A stretch of DNA of 64,000 bases from Flavobacteriales bacterium (GCA_016703005.1 JADJCX010000034.1:62001-126000), one strand, 5' to 3'. Counted from the stretch's first letter, positions 1 through 10,307 are shown. The notes: generated from the sequence alone by a model not told the origin. Numbers and translations: made by a program.

Positions 1-3000
1 AGTAAGGTCACGCCCACCGGCTTTTTCACCGACTACACCGATGTTGAGCTCGATAGTGCGTGCGTCATCGTTACGCATGCGTCTTTGCTTGCTGCCGCGC
101 AGGAGTATGCTGACTACCGGGAAATAAGCCCGCGCAATCCCATGCCCACGCTGGTGGTGGACGTGGAGGAGCTCTATCACCAGTACGGTGGCGGCGTGAT
201 GAAGAGCGGAATGGCCATCCGCCGTTTCGCGAAGCATGTATTGGATGAGTGGACCTACGATCCACAAGCACTGTTCCTCATCGGCAAGTCGGTGATGACG
301 CCGACCATTGGCACCGACATCGGTGTGCGGCGCCCGAGCGGTGGACAGAGCCCCACGACCTACCAGCGCTGCTTGGTGCCGACGTTCGGCTCGCCTCCCA
401 GCGATGTGTGCCTGACCATCGGGCTCACCGGCGATGCACGCGTGATGGCCATCCCGGTAGGACGATTGAGCGCGGACAAAGGCGACGATGTACTCGACTA
501 TCTGGGCAAGGTGCAGGCTTTCGAGGCATACGACGAGCCGGAGGAATGGATGAAGAACATCCTGCACTTCCGCGGTGGTTCCAATGTGGGCGAGTGGGCG
601 TTGTTCGAATCCATCATGAACCCATGGACGGATATCGCCGAGGACAGTCTGTATTTCAGCGGTAATGTCACGACGTTCCGCAAGAACACCGGCAATATTT
701 TCGATCAAGCGGCCGCAGATAGTGTGCGCATGTTCATCGAGGACAGAGGGGTGACGATGATGACCTTCCTCGGCCATGCGAGCGGTGCGGGCTTCGACAT
801 CAACATCGACCAACCCGGAGGCTACGAATGGAATGGAAAGCACCCGTTGATGCTCGGCAATAGCTGCTACAGTGGGAATATCCACCTCAACTACCAAGGC
901 GGGTCCGCAAGTGCCAGCGAGAACTATGTCATCGCTGGTGACAAGGGTGCTATCGGTTTCATCGCATCCGTGGATGTAGGCACGACGAACTACCTCGGGC
1001 CATATACCAACCAGTTCTATCGCAGTTTCTGCTATCTGAACTATGGCGAGAGTGTTGGGCAGTATATGAAGCACGCGATCTTCCATAACCTGAGCCAGTT
1101 CACGTCGCTCGGCAATACACACAACAGTCATACGATGACATTGCATGGTGACCCGACGTTGGTGCTGCCCAGCTGGCCGCGTCCGGAATTCACCATTGCG
1201 AACGAAGACATCCGCATACTGCCGGAACAGGTCACGGCCGAGTTGGACACCTTTATCGTGCAAGCCGTGGTGACCAACATCGGCGCTGGCACCCACCTCC
1301 CGGTGGTCGTACGCATGACGCGCGACGTGCCGAACGGCCCACAGCAGGACAACTACCAAGTGCAGTTGAACGGGCTGTTGTACAAGGACACGGTGGAGTT
1401 CAAAGTGCCGTTGGTGAACAGCGAGATCGGGTTGAACACTTTCACGGTGATGATCGATATGCAGCCCGATGAGATCCCCGAGCAATACGACGAGGTGGGG
1501 AACAACCAAGCGGTGCAGACCACCACCATCATCAGCGCGGAGCTTTTGCCGATCTGGCCATACAAGTTCGCGATCACCCCGGATGCCGGACCACCGTTGA
1601 AGGCCAGCACCAGCGATCCCTTTGCGCCAACAGCCTCCTATGTCTTCCAGATCGACACCACGGACCTGTTCAACAGCCCGGTTATGGAGATGGGTACCGT
1701 TACCGCTCCCGGCGGCGTGATCAGTTGGCAACCGCAGTTCATCTACACCCTCAACAACTCGGTGGACAGTCTCGTGTTCTTCTGGCGTTGCAGCCCGGAT
1801 AGCACGAGTGATGATGGCTACAAGTGGAAGGAAAGCAGCTTCCAGCACATCCCCAACCGCACGGGCTGGGGGCAGGCGCACTACTTCCAGTTCAAGGACG
1901 ACAACTACAGCAACGTGGTGTATGACAGGCTGAACCGCGAGTTTGACTTCTTCACGGGGCAGCATGAGATAAGGGTGACATGTCTCGGAAGTAGTTCAGG
2001 TTTCCAGAACAACCAGAATGAATGGTTCATTGACCTTGTCGCGCAGGACAACAATGGTTGCCGCAATCCCACTGCCTTCTTTGTGGCTGTTGTGGATCCT
2101 TCCACGTTCACCCCTTGGCTCACAGGGCCACAAGGTGGACTGCACGACTTCGGAAATCACAACTACATAGGAGCTTCTTCTTGTCGTAACCGCGCCGAAG
2201 CCTTCTTCATGTTTCAGCACGGCAACCAATCAGCCATGGACAACATGCGGATCATGCTACAAGACAGTATTCCGGATGGACATTATGTCATCATCTACAC
2301 TTGGAAGTATTTGAACCGGTACGTCAGCGACAATACACCTCTCGGTACTCCACTGTATGACTACTTGGAGTTTCTCGGCGCTACCGATATCCGCAATGTC
2401 CCGGATAGTGTTCCCTACATTTTCATGGTGCGCAAGGGTTACCCGAACACAGCGGTGGATTCGGCTGGAACGGCCGTCAATTCGTTCATCAGCCAAACCC
2501 TTTTCTGCTCCGTCGATGGCAATCAAGGTCTGATGACCAGTGGGCCGAGCATGCAGTTCCTGGATTACGATGCGCTGTATTGGGATGAGAAACGTCGCAA
2601 CGTGAACGATACCACCACGATCAAGCTCTGGGGACGTACACCCAATGGCACGGAAGTCTTGTTGACCGAACAGCCTTCACCATTGGATTCGCTGAACGCA
2701 TTGAACACGATCGCCGATCCCGCGCTCTACCCCGAGTTACGCGTGGGTGCTTGGCTCACCGATTACAACTGGCCCGATGCCGAGCCTGCGCAGATGCGCC
2801 GCTGGCAGATCCTAGGTGATCCGGCGCCAGAGTGCGCCATCGATCCACCGTTGGGCTTCTTCGTGCAGGCAGATAGCTTGTTCGAGGGCCAGACGGCACG
2901 GGTTGCGGTTGCCGTGCACAACATCAGTGCCTACGACATGGACAACCTGCTGCTGGCCGCATGGATCGTTGATCCGAACAATGTGCGCCGCGGCATTCAT

Positions 3001-3930
3001 TACCACCTCAATGCACCACTGCCTGTCGGTGGTGTCATCATGGACACGATCACCTTCGATACGGATGATATCGGTGGGGGCAACTTCATCTTCATTGAGG
3101 CGAACCCGGTGGACAGCACAACGCTGGTGTATCACCAGCCCGAGCAGTACCACTTCAACAACTACGCTTCGCTGCGCTTCACCATCCAGGAGGATCTGGA
3201 GAACCCGTTGTTCGACGTCACGTTCGATGGCATACATATCCTCGACGGCGATATCGTCAGTGCCAAGCCAGAGATCCAGATGACCTTGGATGACGAGAAC
3301 ATGGTGTTGCTGATGCAACAGGAGGCAGACACTTCACTGTTCAAGGTCTTCGTGACCCCACCGAGCGGCGGGTTGTACCGCGTGTATTTCCGCGATAATG
3401 CTGGGCAGGAAGTGATGCAGTTCGTACCGACCGAAGGAGCTGAGAACATTGCCAAGATCTTCTACCGACCGCAGTTCACGGTGGATGGCAAATACACGCT
3501 GACCGTTCAATCCAAGGACCTGAGCGACAACTCCAGCGGCGACAAGGATTACAAGATCACGTTCGAGGTGGTGAACAGACCGTCGATCACCAACGTGCTC
3601 AACTATCCGAATCCCTTCACTACCAGCACGCGGTTCGTGTTCACCGTTACGGGCAGCGAGCCGCCCACGCAGATGCGCGTGCAGATCATGACCGTGAGCG
3701 GGCGCGTGGTGCGCACCATCAGCGCTGCCGAGCTTGGCCCCATGCACATTGGCCGCAACATCACCGAGTTCGCTTGGGACGGCACCGACGAATTCGGCGA
3801 CAAACTTGCGCGCGGCGTCTACCTCTATCGGGTCGATTCCCGCCTCAACGGCGAAGCGATCGAACACCGCGACAGCGGCGCCGATACGTGGATCGAGAAG
3901 GGCATGGGCAAGATGTATTTGATGCGGTGA
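1..3930 (+). CDS. C25 (gingipain-fold) peptidase-like T9SS protein, PorU2-like; 5' partial
   Basis: The frame is open to the left window edge, so the start is missing; about 1309 residues remain. A caspase-like C25 domain lies in the first 350 residues: a candidate catalytic His in FLGHASGAGFD (about residue 259) and Cys in GNSCYSG (about residue 289), the His...Cys order of gingipains and of the T9SS sortase PorU. A long beta-rich middle follows, then a C-terminal FlgD/Ig-like module with NYPNPF, the W-D-G-x-D turn and ARGVYLYRV, similar to the tail of the PorU gene at 43196. Size and layout suggest the large second sortase-like protein often called PorU2, or a secreted C25 protease. Family membership is seen; the exact role is inferred. 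No porV2-like partner lies in the window, though one could be upstream. Confidence 0.8.
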   Translation, partial: SKVTPTGFFTDYTDVELDSACVIVTHASLLAAAQEYADYREISPRNPMPTLVVDVEELYHQYGGGVMKSGMAIRRFAKHVLDEWTYDPQALFLIGKSVMTPTIGTDIGVRRPSGGQSPTTYQRCLVPTFGSPPSDVCLTIGLTGDARVMAIPVGRLSADKGDDVLDYLGKVQAFEAYDEPEEWMKNILHFRGGSNVGEWALFESIMNPWTDIAEDSLYFSGNVTTFRKNTGNIFDQAAADSVRMFIEDRGVTMMTFLGHASGAGFDINIDQPGGYEWNGKHPLMLGNSCYSGNIHLNYQGGSASASENYVIAGDKGAIGFIASVDVGTTNYLGPYTNQFYRSFCYLNYGESVGQYMKHAIFHNLSQFTSLGNTHNSHTMTLHGDPTLVLPSWPRPEFTIANEDIRILPEQVTAELDTFIVQAVVTNIGAGTHLPVVVRMTRDVPNGPQQDNYQVQLNGLLYKDTVEFKVPLVNSEIGLNTFTVMIDMQPDEIPEQYDEVGNNQAVQTTTIISAELLPIWPYKFAITPDAGPPLKASTSDPFAPTASYVFQIDTTDLFNSPVMEMGTVTAPGGVISWQPQFIYTLNNSVDSLVFFWRCSPDSTSDDGYKWKESSFQHIPNRTGWGQAHYFQFKDDNYSNVVYDRLNREFDFFTGQHEIRVTCLGSSSGFQNNQNEWFIDLVAQDNNGCRNPTAFFVAVVDPSTFTPWLTGPQGGLHDFGNHNYIGASSCRNRAEAFFMFQHGNQSAMDNMRIMLQDSIPDGHYVIIYTWKYLNRYVSDNTPLGTPLYDYLEFLGATDIRNVPDSVPYIFMVRKGYPNTAVDSAGTAVNSFISQTLFCSVDGNQGLMTSGPSMQFLDYDALYWDEKRRNVNDTTTIKLWGRTPNGTEVLLTEQPSPLDSLNALNTIADPALYPELRVGAWLTDYNWPDAEPAQMRRWQILGDPAPECAIDPPLGFFVQADSLFEGQTARVAVAVHNISAYDMDNLLLAAWIVDPNNVRRGIHYHLNAPLPVGGVIMDTITFDTDDIGGGNFIFIEANPVDSTTLVYHQPEQYHFNNYASLRFTIQEDLENPLFDVTFDGIHILDGDIVSAKPEIQMTLDDENMVLLMQQEADTSLFKVFVTPPSGGLYRVYFRDNAGQEVMQFVPTEGAENIAKIFYRPQFTVDGKYTLTVQSKDLSDNSSGDKDYKITFEVVNRPSITNVLNYPNPFTTSTRFVFTVTGSEPPTQMRVQIMTVSGRVVRTISAAELGPMHIGRNITEFAWDGTDEFGDKLARGVYLYRVDSRLNGEAIEHRDSGADTWIEKGMGKMYLMR

Positions 3931-3939
3931 CCTGAAGAC

Positions 3940-3966
3940 TGTCACCCTGACCGTCGAAGGGTGACA
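3940..3966. terminator. Intergenic hairpin after the C25 gene
   Basis: TGTCACCCT and AGGGTGACA form a perfect 9-bp stem around a 9-base loop, 10 bases after the stop codon of the C25 gene and 36 bases before lnt. There is no clear T-run, so this may be an intergenic repeat or mRNA-stabilising hairpin and not a strict intrinsic terminator. Confidence 0.45.
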
Positions 3967-4001
3967 TCCACCACCTCCCGATACCTTCACCGCCCTTGGC
4001 G

Positions 4002-5699
4002 ATGAAGCTGCTTGACTCCCGTCGCGGACGCTATCTCTTCTCTGTACTTACCGGCTTGCTGCTGGCTGCGGCTTGGCCGGCCATCGGCGATCTCACCCCG
4101 TTGATCTTCGTTGCGTGGGTGCCGTTGATCCTGGTGCAAGAACGGCTCATCCGTCTGGACGCGCGGCCACGCGCGTTTTACCCGCACGCACTTGTTGCCC
4201 TTGCCGTTTGGAACGCCTTGACCACGTGGTGGCTGTGGTGTGTCAGCGAATCCGTTGGAACGAAGCTGTTCACGTTGGTTTTTCCCAACGTGGGCAATGT
4301 GCTACTGATGTCGATACCGCTTGTGTTCGCTCGCGTGGCGCGACGGTGGGTCGGCCCTTGGATGGGCGCCGCGGCATTCATTGTCTTTTGGCTCGGCTTC
4401 GAGCGATTCCACTTGGATTGGGACCTGAGCTGGCCATGGCTCACGCTCGGCAACGTATTCGCCAATGATGTGGCCTGGGTGCAGTGGTACGAATGGACCG
4501 GCCACTTGGGCGGCTCGTTGTGGGTGTTGCTGGTGAACGTGTTGCTCGTTGGGGTCATCGTGCGGTGGCCCAGCACAGTATCGAAGCTGAAGCTCTGCTT
4601 CGCACCGGCAGTAGTGCTGCTGCTTCCTGTATTGGGCTCGTTGGCCTACGATGCATCCTTGACCAAGCGTATGGGTACCCGCGCGATTGAAGTCGTGGTG
4701 GTGCAACCCAACATCGACCCGTACGGCGGCAAGTTCAGCTTGGATCCATTGGTGCAATTGGACGACATGCTCGCCCAGGCTGATGGTCTCATAACGGATA
4801 GCACGCAGTTGGTGGTCCTGCCGGAAACCGCGCTCCAAGAGGATTTCAACGTGATCCCGGAGAACGGGGGCTTGGTGCTCGAAGGTCTTTGGGAGAACGA
4901 CATCGGTGCATCGCAAAGCGTAGAACGTATCGTGGAATGGCTTAAGACGCATCCTCGGGCAGCCGTGCTCGCCGGGATGTCGTCCGGCCGCCTGTATCGC
5001 GCCAATGATGAACGCCCAAGATCCGCACGGCATATGCGTGGCAGTGATCTGTACTATGAGGTATTCAATGCGTCGGTGATCGTGCATGCCGATGGGACCA
5101 CCCGGATGTACAACAAGAGCAAACTCGTGCCGGGCGTGGAATTCATGCCTGATATCCTTGGGGCACTTTCACTGGATCTCGGTGGAACAACAGGCAGTTT
5201 GGGCACGCAAGAGGAGCGAAGTGCACTCCCAGTGGCGGGTACCGCTATTGCGCCCATCATCTGCTATGAGAGCGTCTACGGCGACTACGTGACCGACTAC
5301 GTGCGCAACGGGGCGGGCCTGCTGGTGATCATGACCAACGACGGCTGGTGGGACGAGACCCCAGGTCATTTGCAGCATCTCGCTTTTGGGCGCCTTCGCG
5401 CGATCGAAACACGCAGGGCCATCGCCCGCTCCGCCAATACAGGCATCAGTTGTTTCATCGACCCGACGGGTCGTGTGCATCAGCCCACCGAATGGTGGCA
5501 GCCCGCTGTGCTCCGTGAACATGTGTCCGTCAATGAGGAGATCACCTTCTTCGTTCGTCACGGCGATCTCATCGGCCGTTGCGCATTCTGGGCGGGGGGG
5601 GCTTTTCTCTTGGTGCTGGTGGGAATGGGCTGGTCGCCGTCTGAGCTCCGGTTGTTGAGGTTTTCGGCGCGGGGCTCCGTGTCGTCATCTAATGTCTGA
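4002..5699 (+). CDS. lnt: Apolipoprotein N-acyltransferase
   Basis: Inner-membrane enzyme that N-acylates the lipid-modified cysteine of apolipoproteins, the last step of lipoprotein maturation. About 565 residues. The N-terminal 220 residues hold several hydrophobic membrane segments; the C-terminal half is a nitrilase-fold periplasmic domain. The Glu-Lys-Cys triad is visible: Glu in VVLPETALQED, Lys in YNKSKLVPGVEFMP, and Cys in PIICYESVYGDYV. A TTG lies two codons upstream (3996), but ATG at 4002 is the more natural start. It follows the C25 gene at about 70 bases. Lipoproteins elsewhere in the window (DsbD, GldJ, the haem-c protein) would be substrates. Confidence 0.93.
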   Translation: MKLLDSRRGRYLFSVLTGLLLAAAWPAIGDLTPLIFVAWVPLILVQERLIRLDARPRAFYPHALVALAVWNALTTWWLWCVSESVGTKLFTLVFPNVGNVLLMSIPLVFARVARRWVGPWMGAAAFIVFWLGFERFHLDWDLSWPWLTLGNVFANDVAWVQWYEWTGHLGGSLWVLLVNVLLVGVIVRWPSTVSKLKLCFAPAVVLLLPVLGSLAYDASLTKRMGTRAIEVVVVQPNIDPYGGKFSLDPLVQLDDMLAQADGLITDSTQLVVLPETALQEDFNVIPENGGLVLEGLWENDIGASQSVERIVEWLKTHPRAAVLAGMSSGRLYRANDERPRSARHMRGSDLYYEVFNASVIVHADGTTRMYNKSKLVPGVEFMPDILGALSLDLGGTTGSLGTQEERSALPVAGTAIAPIICYESVYGDYVTDYVRNGAGLLVIMTNDGWWDETPGHLQHLAFGRLRAIETRRAIARSANTGISCFIDPTGRVHQPTEWWQPAVLREHVSVNEEITFFVRHGDLIGRCAFWAGGAFLLVLVGMGWSPSELRLLRFSARGSVSSSNV

Positions 5700-5761
5700 C
5701 GGATTCGTCCTCGCGTCCTCCGAGTTCTGCGCTGAACCGCTTGTACGACTGGACAAAGCAG

Positions 5762-5787
5762 AAAGGGCCGCCTTGCGGCAGCCCTTC
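5762..5787 (-). terminator. Probable terminator of the T9SS surface-protein gene
   Basis: GC-rich inverted repeat (AAGGG-CCGC against GCGG and CCCTT with a small bulge) lies just after the stop of the minus-strand gene ending at 5806. On that strand the hairpin is followed by the T-rich CCCTTTCTGCTTTG. It also sits beyond the stop of lnt and could act in both directions. Confidence 0.5.
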
Positions 5788-5805
5788 CCTAGGTCTTGGA
5801 AAGTC

Positions 5806-7153
5806 TTAGTTCAACACCACCTTCCGGCTGAACTGCTCGGTCTGGTTGTGCATGCGCACCATGTACATACCGGTGGCGATGCCGCTCTTTGGGATGGTGA
5901 GGTAGGTGATGCCCTTGTTGATGGTCTGATTGCGCACGGTGGTAAGCGCCTTGCTGTGGGTGTCCATCAGCGTAACGTCGTACACACCTTCAACGGTGCT
6001 GCTCACCATCAACTGCACTTCGGCGCCATTGTCCCAAACGCTCACCAGTTCGGTGCCGTCGGCTACATCGCAACCTGCCGTGATCACCGTGCTGTAGCTG
6101 ATGCCGCCGTCGGTATCCACTTGCTTCAGGCGGTAGTAGGCCATGTTGCCGTCGTTCGCAACAACGAAGTTGTAGTTGATCGTCTCTTGGCTGTTCCCAG
6201 CGCCGTTCACGGTGCCGACCACCGACCAATCGATACCGTTGTCGCTCTTCTCCACATCGAAGTGGCTGTTGTTGATCTCGCTCGCCGTGGTCCACTTCAA
6301 CACCACCTTGCTCTCGTTGCAGCTGCCATCGAAGGTGGTCAGTTCAACAGGCAATGGGTTGTTGACGTCAGACAAGGTCCAAGAACGGTAGTGCTCAGCA
6401 CTAATGTCGGCAACGCTGTTCACAAATGTGCGTACCGGTGTTACCCCTAAGATCCAGTTGCTGCTTGGATAGAATACATCGCCCCAATGATCAATGACAT
6501 TGTTGAAGCGTTGAGCAGCTAGGGTTGTAGCAGCGGTAATAGAATTACCACCAGTGATTTCGGCATCCAAAGAGGTGAACGACAGGGTCGCATTCGGATT
6601 CGTTCCGTAAGCAAAACCCGCAGCCTTGGTATCCACGATCCAGAACCGATCAACAGCATAAGGGGCACCTGAACTTACCGAAGCACCCGTTGGGTCGTCG
6701 GACACGTGAGTTACATCGCTAGGTCGATAGAGGTAGTTGTTAGCGAGTGCTGCGGCTGTGCCATAGTTGTAGGAAGAGAATACCACAGAGCCCACACCGG
6801 TACCTGCAGATGTCTTGTCATAGGTGAACGGGATATTCGTGCCGGGGGCAGCAGGAAGAGGGGAATTGTACGGGATAGTGTATGCGCCAAGAGCCGCAGC
6901 AATACGCCAACCGGATCATATTGAATTCATCCTCCGAACGGACCCCACCAGGTAAGGCAGGTGTGTTCAAGGTGATCCCGTTGGTTTGGGCGTGGTCGAT
7001 CACCAACCAAGTCTGGTTGGTCGCATCGGCAACGACAGGGTTATTGAACACCATGTAGATCGGCCCAGCGGCATTGTTCATGACGATCTGGGCTTGACTG
7101 AAGGCCATTGCTGCCGCGGCAACAGCTGTGAGGGAGAGTAAGTTTCTCTTCAT
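5806..7153 (-). CDS. Secreted protein with T9SS type A sorting domain (frameshifted)
   Basis: A gene of about 449 residues read in two frames. The N-terminal piece (7153 down to about 6912) starts with a signal peptide (MKRNLLSLTAVAAAAMAFSQ). The rest continues in a shifted frame from WRIAAALGAYTIPYN; dropping one T of the TT at about 6909-6910 joins EFNMIR to WRIAAALG. The middle has no domain I recognise. The segment PLPVELTTFDG...LKWTTASEINNSHFDVEKS is the Fn3-like module common before T9SS tails, and the last 80 residues end in GMYMVRMHNQTEQFSRKVVLN-type sorting-domain sequence. Expected fate: Sec export, then T9SS to the cell surface or medium. Function unknown. The shift is probably a sequencing error. 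Confidence 0.75.
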
Positions 7154-7161
7154 GGTAACGT

Positions 7162-7169
7162 CAAATGTA
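7162..7169 (-). promoter_or_regulatory. Bacteroidota -7 element (TACATTTG) for the T9SS surface-protein gene
   Basis: TACATTTG on the minus strand matches the Bacteroidota -7 consensus TAnnTTTG. It lies only about 8 bases upstream of the ATG at 7153, which would give a very short leader. No clear -33 TTG was identified. Confidence 0.4.
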
Positions 7170-7401
7170 GTCCGGCATGGAAATGATGCAAGACTGTGCA
7201 GGAACCTTTTTTGTCAAGCAAACGTTGCCCCGGGACTTCCGCACCCCTATGCAGGGTCAACCCCGCGTGGCGAACCACTTTTCGGAGTGCGATGGGGCGG
7301 GGATCTGTTGACATGGAAGTAGTGGACCGGATGCGGAGCTAACGGCTGATAGACGCCACCTGCCCGAAGGGGTTGCCCCGTGGGGATATCTTGGCCCGGC
7401 C

Positions 7402-8661
7402 ATGCGGAAGTCCTTGTCGTTCAAACCTTCTGGACCGCCCAACTGGAGGGCTTTGCAGGGGTTTTCCACATTCTTGGCCCGAAGGGTTGGCTCCGGGGAC
7501 GAATGGGTGATCGGGGTGGGGGTGCGACATCAAATGGAGGTCAGGGAGCCAGGCAATGGATTCAAAAGGTTGAAGGCATTTCTCGATGAGCAAAACGATT
7601 GGGCATTCGGTCACATCGCCTACGGTTCCGGTGCCGAAGTGGAGCCCGGCTTGGTCCTGCGGAGCGACGTGAACGGCTGGGCGGCCATGCAGTTCTTCGT
7701 TCCTCAGTTCGTGATCCAGTGGTCCCCGGATATGGGAGAGGTCCACGCATTTGATGGTGAAGTGCAGAAGGCTCTGGCGCTGATCTCGGAATTGAATACG
7801 CCTTCGGACCCCGCTCCCGAAGCGGGTTCCATGGATTGGCAACGTCCGGAGCAGGCCGTCTACAACGAACGAGCTGCCGAACTGATGGCCTGGATCCAGC
7901 GCGGCGACATCTATGAGGTGAACTTCTGCCAGCGCCGTACAGCCTCTGCCCCGGGCTTTGACCCTTTCGCAGCATTCGGTGTTATGGACCACAAGCTTCA
8001 CGCTACGCATGCTGCCTTTTACCGAAGCGGTGACCATTTCGCATTGTGCCAAAGCCCGGAGCGGTTCCTGCTCATTTCAGGTCGTACTGTAACCGGGGAA
8101 CCGATGAAGGGTACCCGGCCAAGGCACGCGGATCCGGCAACGGATAAGGCGCTGGCCATGGAATTGGCCAAGGATGGAAAGGAGCGGAGCGAGAACATCA
8201 TGGCCGTGGATGTACTGCGTCATGACTTGAGCCGGGTAGCTGCTTCGGGCACTGTGCGCGTGGAAGAACTTTGCACCGTGAAGTCCTTACCCGCCGTTCA
8301 CCAGATGACCAGTACTGTGACAGCTGAGCTGCGCGCCGGGCTTCATCCGGTGGATGCCATCTGCAGTTGTTTCCCGCCGGCGAGTATGACCGGAGCCCCA
8401 AAGAGGCGGGCCATGGAACTGATCGAAGAGGCGGAACGGAACCCGCGCGACTTGTATTCCGGAACACTTGGGTTCTTCACACCTACCGGCGATGCCGATC
8501 TGAACGTGGTGATCCGCACAGTGCTGTTCAACAGGTCGACCGGCGTTGCTTCCCTCACCACCGGCAGTGCCCTTACAGCCCAGTGTGGGCTGGAGCAGGA
8601 GTGGGAGGAATGCGAATTGAAAGCACGATCGGTGCTTGATGCCTTGGGTCATGCTGGCTGA
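7402..8661 (+). CDS. pabB: Anthranilate/aminodeoxychorismate synthase component I family protein, probably PabB
   Basis: Chorismate-binding enzyme, 419 residues. Conserved motifs of the TrpE/PabB fold are in order in the C-terminal half: EPMKGTRPR, ENIMAVDVLRHDLSRV, FPPASMTGAPKRRAMELIEE, YSGTLGFFTPTGDADLNVVIRT, and a final EWEECELKARSVLDAL. The short N-terminal region is typical of the Bacteroidota PabB type, which makes 4-amino-4-deoxychorismate for folate, and not of TrpE, which usually sits in a trp operon. No amidotransferase subunit lies nearby. It overlaps the start of tilS, suggesting cotranscription. The GGS commonly found before MTGAPK is PAS here; other motifs are intact. Confidence 0.85.
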   Translation: MRKSLSFKPSGPPNWRALQGFSTFLARRVGSGDEWVIGVGVRHQMEVREPGNGFKRLKAFLDEQNDWAFGHIAYGSGAEVEPGLVLRSDVNGWAAMQFFVPQFVIQWSPDMGEVHAFDGEVQKALALISELNTPSDPAPEAGSMDWQRPEQAVYNERAAELMAWIQRGDIYEVNFCQRRTASAPGFDPFAAFGVMDHKLHATHAAFYRSGDHFALCQSPERFLLISGRTVTGEPMKGTRPRHADPATDKALAMELAKDGKERSENIMAVDVLRHDLSRVAASGTVRVEELCTVKSLPAVHQMTSTVTAELRAGLHPVDAICSCFPPASMTGAPKRRAMELIEEAERNPRDLYSGTLGFFTPTGDADLNVVIRTVLFNRSTGVASLTTGSALTAQCGLEQEWEECELKARSVLDALGHAG

Positions 8662-9972
8662 GGTTCAACGCTTCGTTGCGCGGGAAAGCCTGTTGGCTCC
8701 CAGTGAGCCGGTGCTGGTAGGTGTGAGCGGCGGCGTGGACAGCATGGTGCTGTTGCATGTGTTGCGCGCTCTGGAGCACACGTGCACAGTAGTACACGTG
8801 GATCATGGATTACGAGGGGCCGAGAGCGATGCCGATAGCGCGTTTGTTGAAGCCCATTGCAGGGAACGCGGTATCGAGTGCGTGATAGAGCGTGTGGATG
8901 TACGCGGCAAGGCAGGCGAGGGACAGAGCATTCAAATGGCTGCGCGCGAGTTGCGCTACGCGGTGTTCGAGCGCGTGCTGACCGGCAAAAGCGCACGAAA
9001 GATGGCCTTGGCCCACCACGCCGATGACTCCGTGGAAACGCTGCTAATGAACTTGATGCGCGGCACCGGGGTGGCGGGCTGGCGCGGCATCCCGCCGATC
9101 GCTGGGCGCTTCGTGCGGCCGTTGTTGTCCGTAGGTCGTGCTGCCATTTTGGAGTATGCATCGAAGTACAAGGTCCCTTTCCGGGAAGACAGCAGCAACA
9201 CCGACCCGCACTACCTGCGGAACCGCGTGCGGAACGAACTGCTGCCGTTGATGGAGCAATTGAGGCCTGGAGCCAGAAATGTCTTGGCCCGCGATGCGGA
9301 CGATCTGAGGCGGTTAACGTCGATCGTTGAAACCGGATTCGAGATCTTGGCGCGGTCCATATCCACCGGACCGGATGGATCGTGGTTTATTGGTCGCGAA
9401 CCGTTGCTCGGCTGCGGGCCCCTGAATTGTTCTTGCGTTGGTGGTCGGACAAGAACGGTCCCATGCATCCACATGTCGCTACGGATCTCTGCGCAGCGTT
9501 GAGAGCGGGAAGGGTCGGGGCGCAGTTCCATTCGTGCGGCTCGAAGTACACGATAGAACGGGACGGCGTGCGGGTGGAGTCAGACAGCACTCCTTCCAAC
9601 GAGCGCATTTCCATTGCTTCCGACCTCGTCGTGCCCGTGCATGCGGCATTGGCACTTTCCAAGTGTTCCACAGCAGACATCGACCTGTTGGAAGGGCCTC
9701 GTACAGCGTGGCTCGATGCAAGCCGCCTGTCCTTTCCGCTCATGGTGCGCTCGTGGGAACCTGCCGACCGGATGCGGCCCTTGGGGTTGGGCGGAAGCAA
9801 GCTGGTCAGCGATATCCTGACGGATGCCAAGGTGCCCAACAGTGCGCGGCAAAAGGCCAGGGTGCTGCTATCCGATGGGGTTATTGTTTGGCTGTTGGGT
9901 CACCGCCTAGCCGAAGGGTTCGCCGCATCCGGGTCATCGTCGGCAGTTTTGAAGTTGGAGGACCTTGCTTGA
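8651..9972 (+). CDS. tilS: tRNA(Ile)-lysidine synthetase (frameshifted)
   Basis: Modifies C34 of the CAU-anticodon tRNA-Ile to lysidine, so that it reads AUA; normally essential. The N-terminal part has the PP-loop VGVSGGVDSMVLLHVL, then HVDHGLRGAESDADSAFV and LAHHADDSVETLLMNLMRG. The frame breaks near 9418-9420; the C-terminal domain continues one frame over, from APELFLRWW through SWEPADRMRPLGLGGSKLVSDIL and IVWLLGHRLAEGF, the TilS C-terminal signature. One extra G in the GGG there would give LGCGAPELF and restore about 440 residues, a normal TilS length. I chose ATG 8651 (MLAEVQRF), which overlaps the pabB stop; ATG 8639 is an alternative. Confidence 0.88.
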
Positions 9973-10016
9973 GGGATCAACGGCCCGCTTACTTTCATGG
10001 CCCAACCCTACCAACC

Positions 10017-10307
10017 ATGATCACCCAACACGCAGTGGCCATTCCGAAGGAGGAAGTGGCCAACCTCGTCTTCCCGCGCGAAGCTGTTCAGCTCAGCGAT
10101 GATCATCGACAACGGCGCGATAGCAAGATCCAGCGCGCCATGCAACTGGGTAATAACGAACACGGCAAGTGCAGGATCCTGTTCAAGGATGCCGAAGGAT
10201 TGAAGGTGGTCGAAACAACGGTGTGGTCTTTCGATCGGGACAACATCGTGTTGAAGTACGGCCTCACTATTCCAGTATCACGCGTGCTCGACATTGAAAT
10301 GCCCTGA
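10017..10307 (+). CDS. Small conserved protein of unknown function
   Basis: A 96-residue protein beginning MITQHAVAIPKEEVANLVFP with a charged centre (LSDDHRQRRDSKIQRAMQLG) and a beta-rich end (VVETTVWSFDRDNIVLKYG). Short proteins with this layout are widespread in Bacteroidota, to my recollection, but have no assigned role. No signal peptide, membrane segment or metal-binding motif is visible, so it is probably cytosolic. It starts 44 bases after tilS on the same strand. A longer reading into the upstream region would only be a shadow of tilS. Confidence 0.7.
   Translation: MITQHAVAIPKEEVANLVFPREAVQLSDDHRQRRDSKIQRAMQLGNNEHGKCRILFKDAEGLKVVETTVWSFDRDNIVLKYGLTIPVSRVLDIEMP

Noticed and set aside
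5692..6450. 252-codon open frame on the plus strand
   Set aside because: It lies opposite the T9SS-sorted protein gene and is a codon-structure shadow; the minus-strand reading has the known Fn3-like and sorting-domain motifs.
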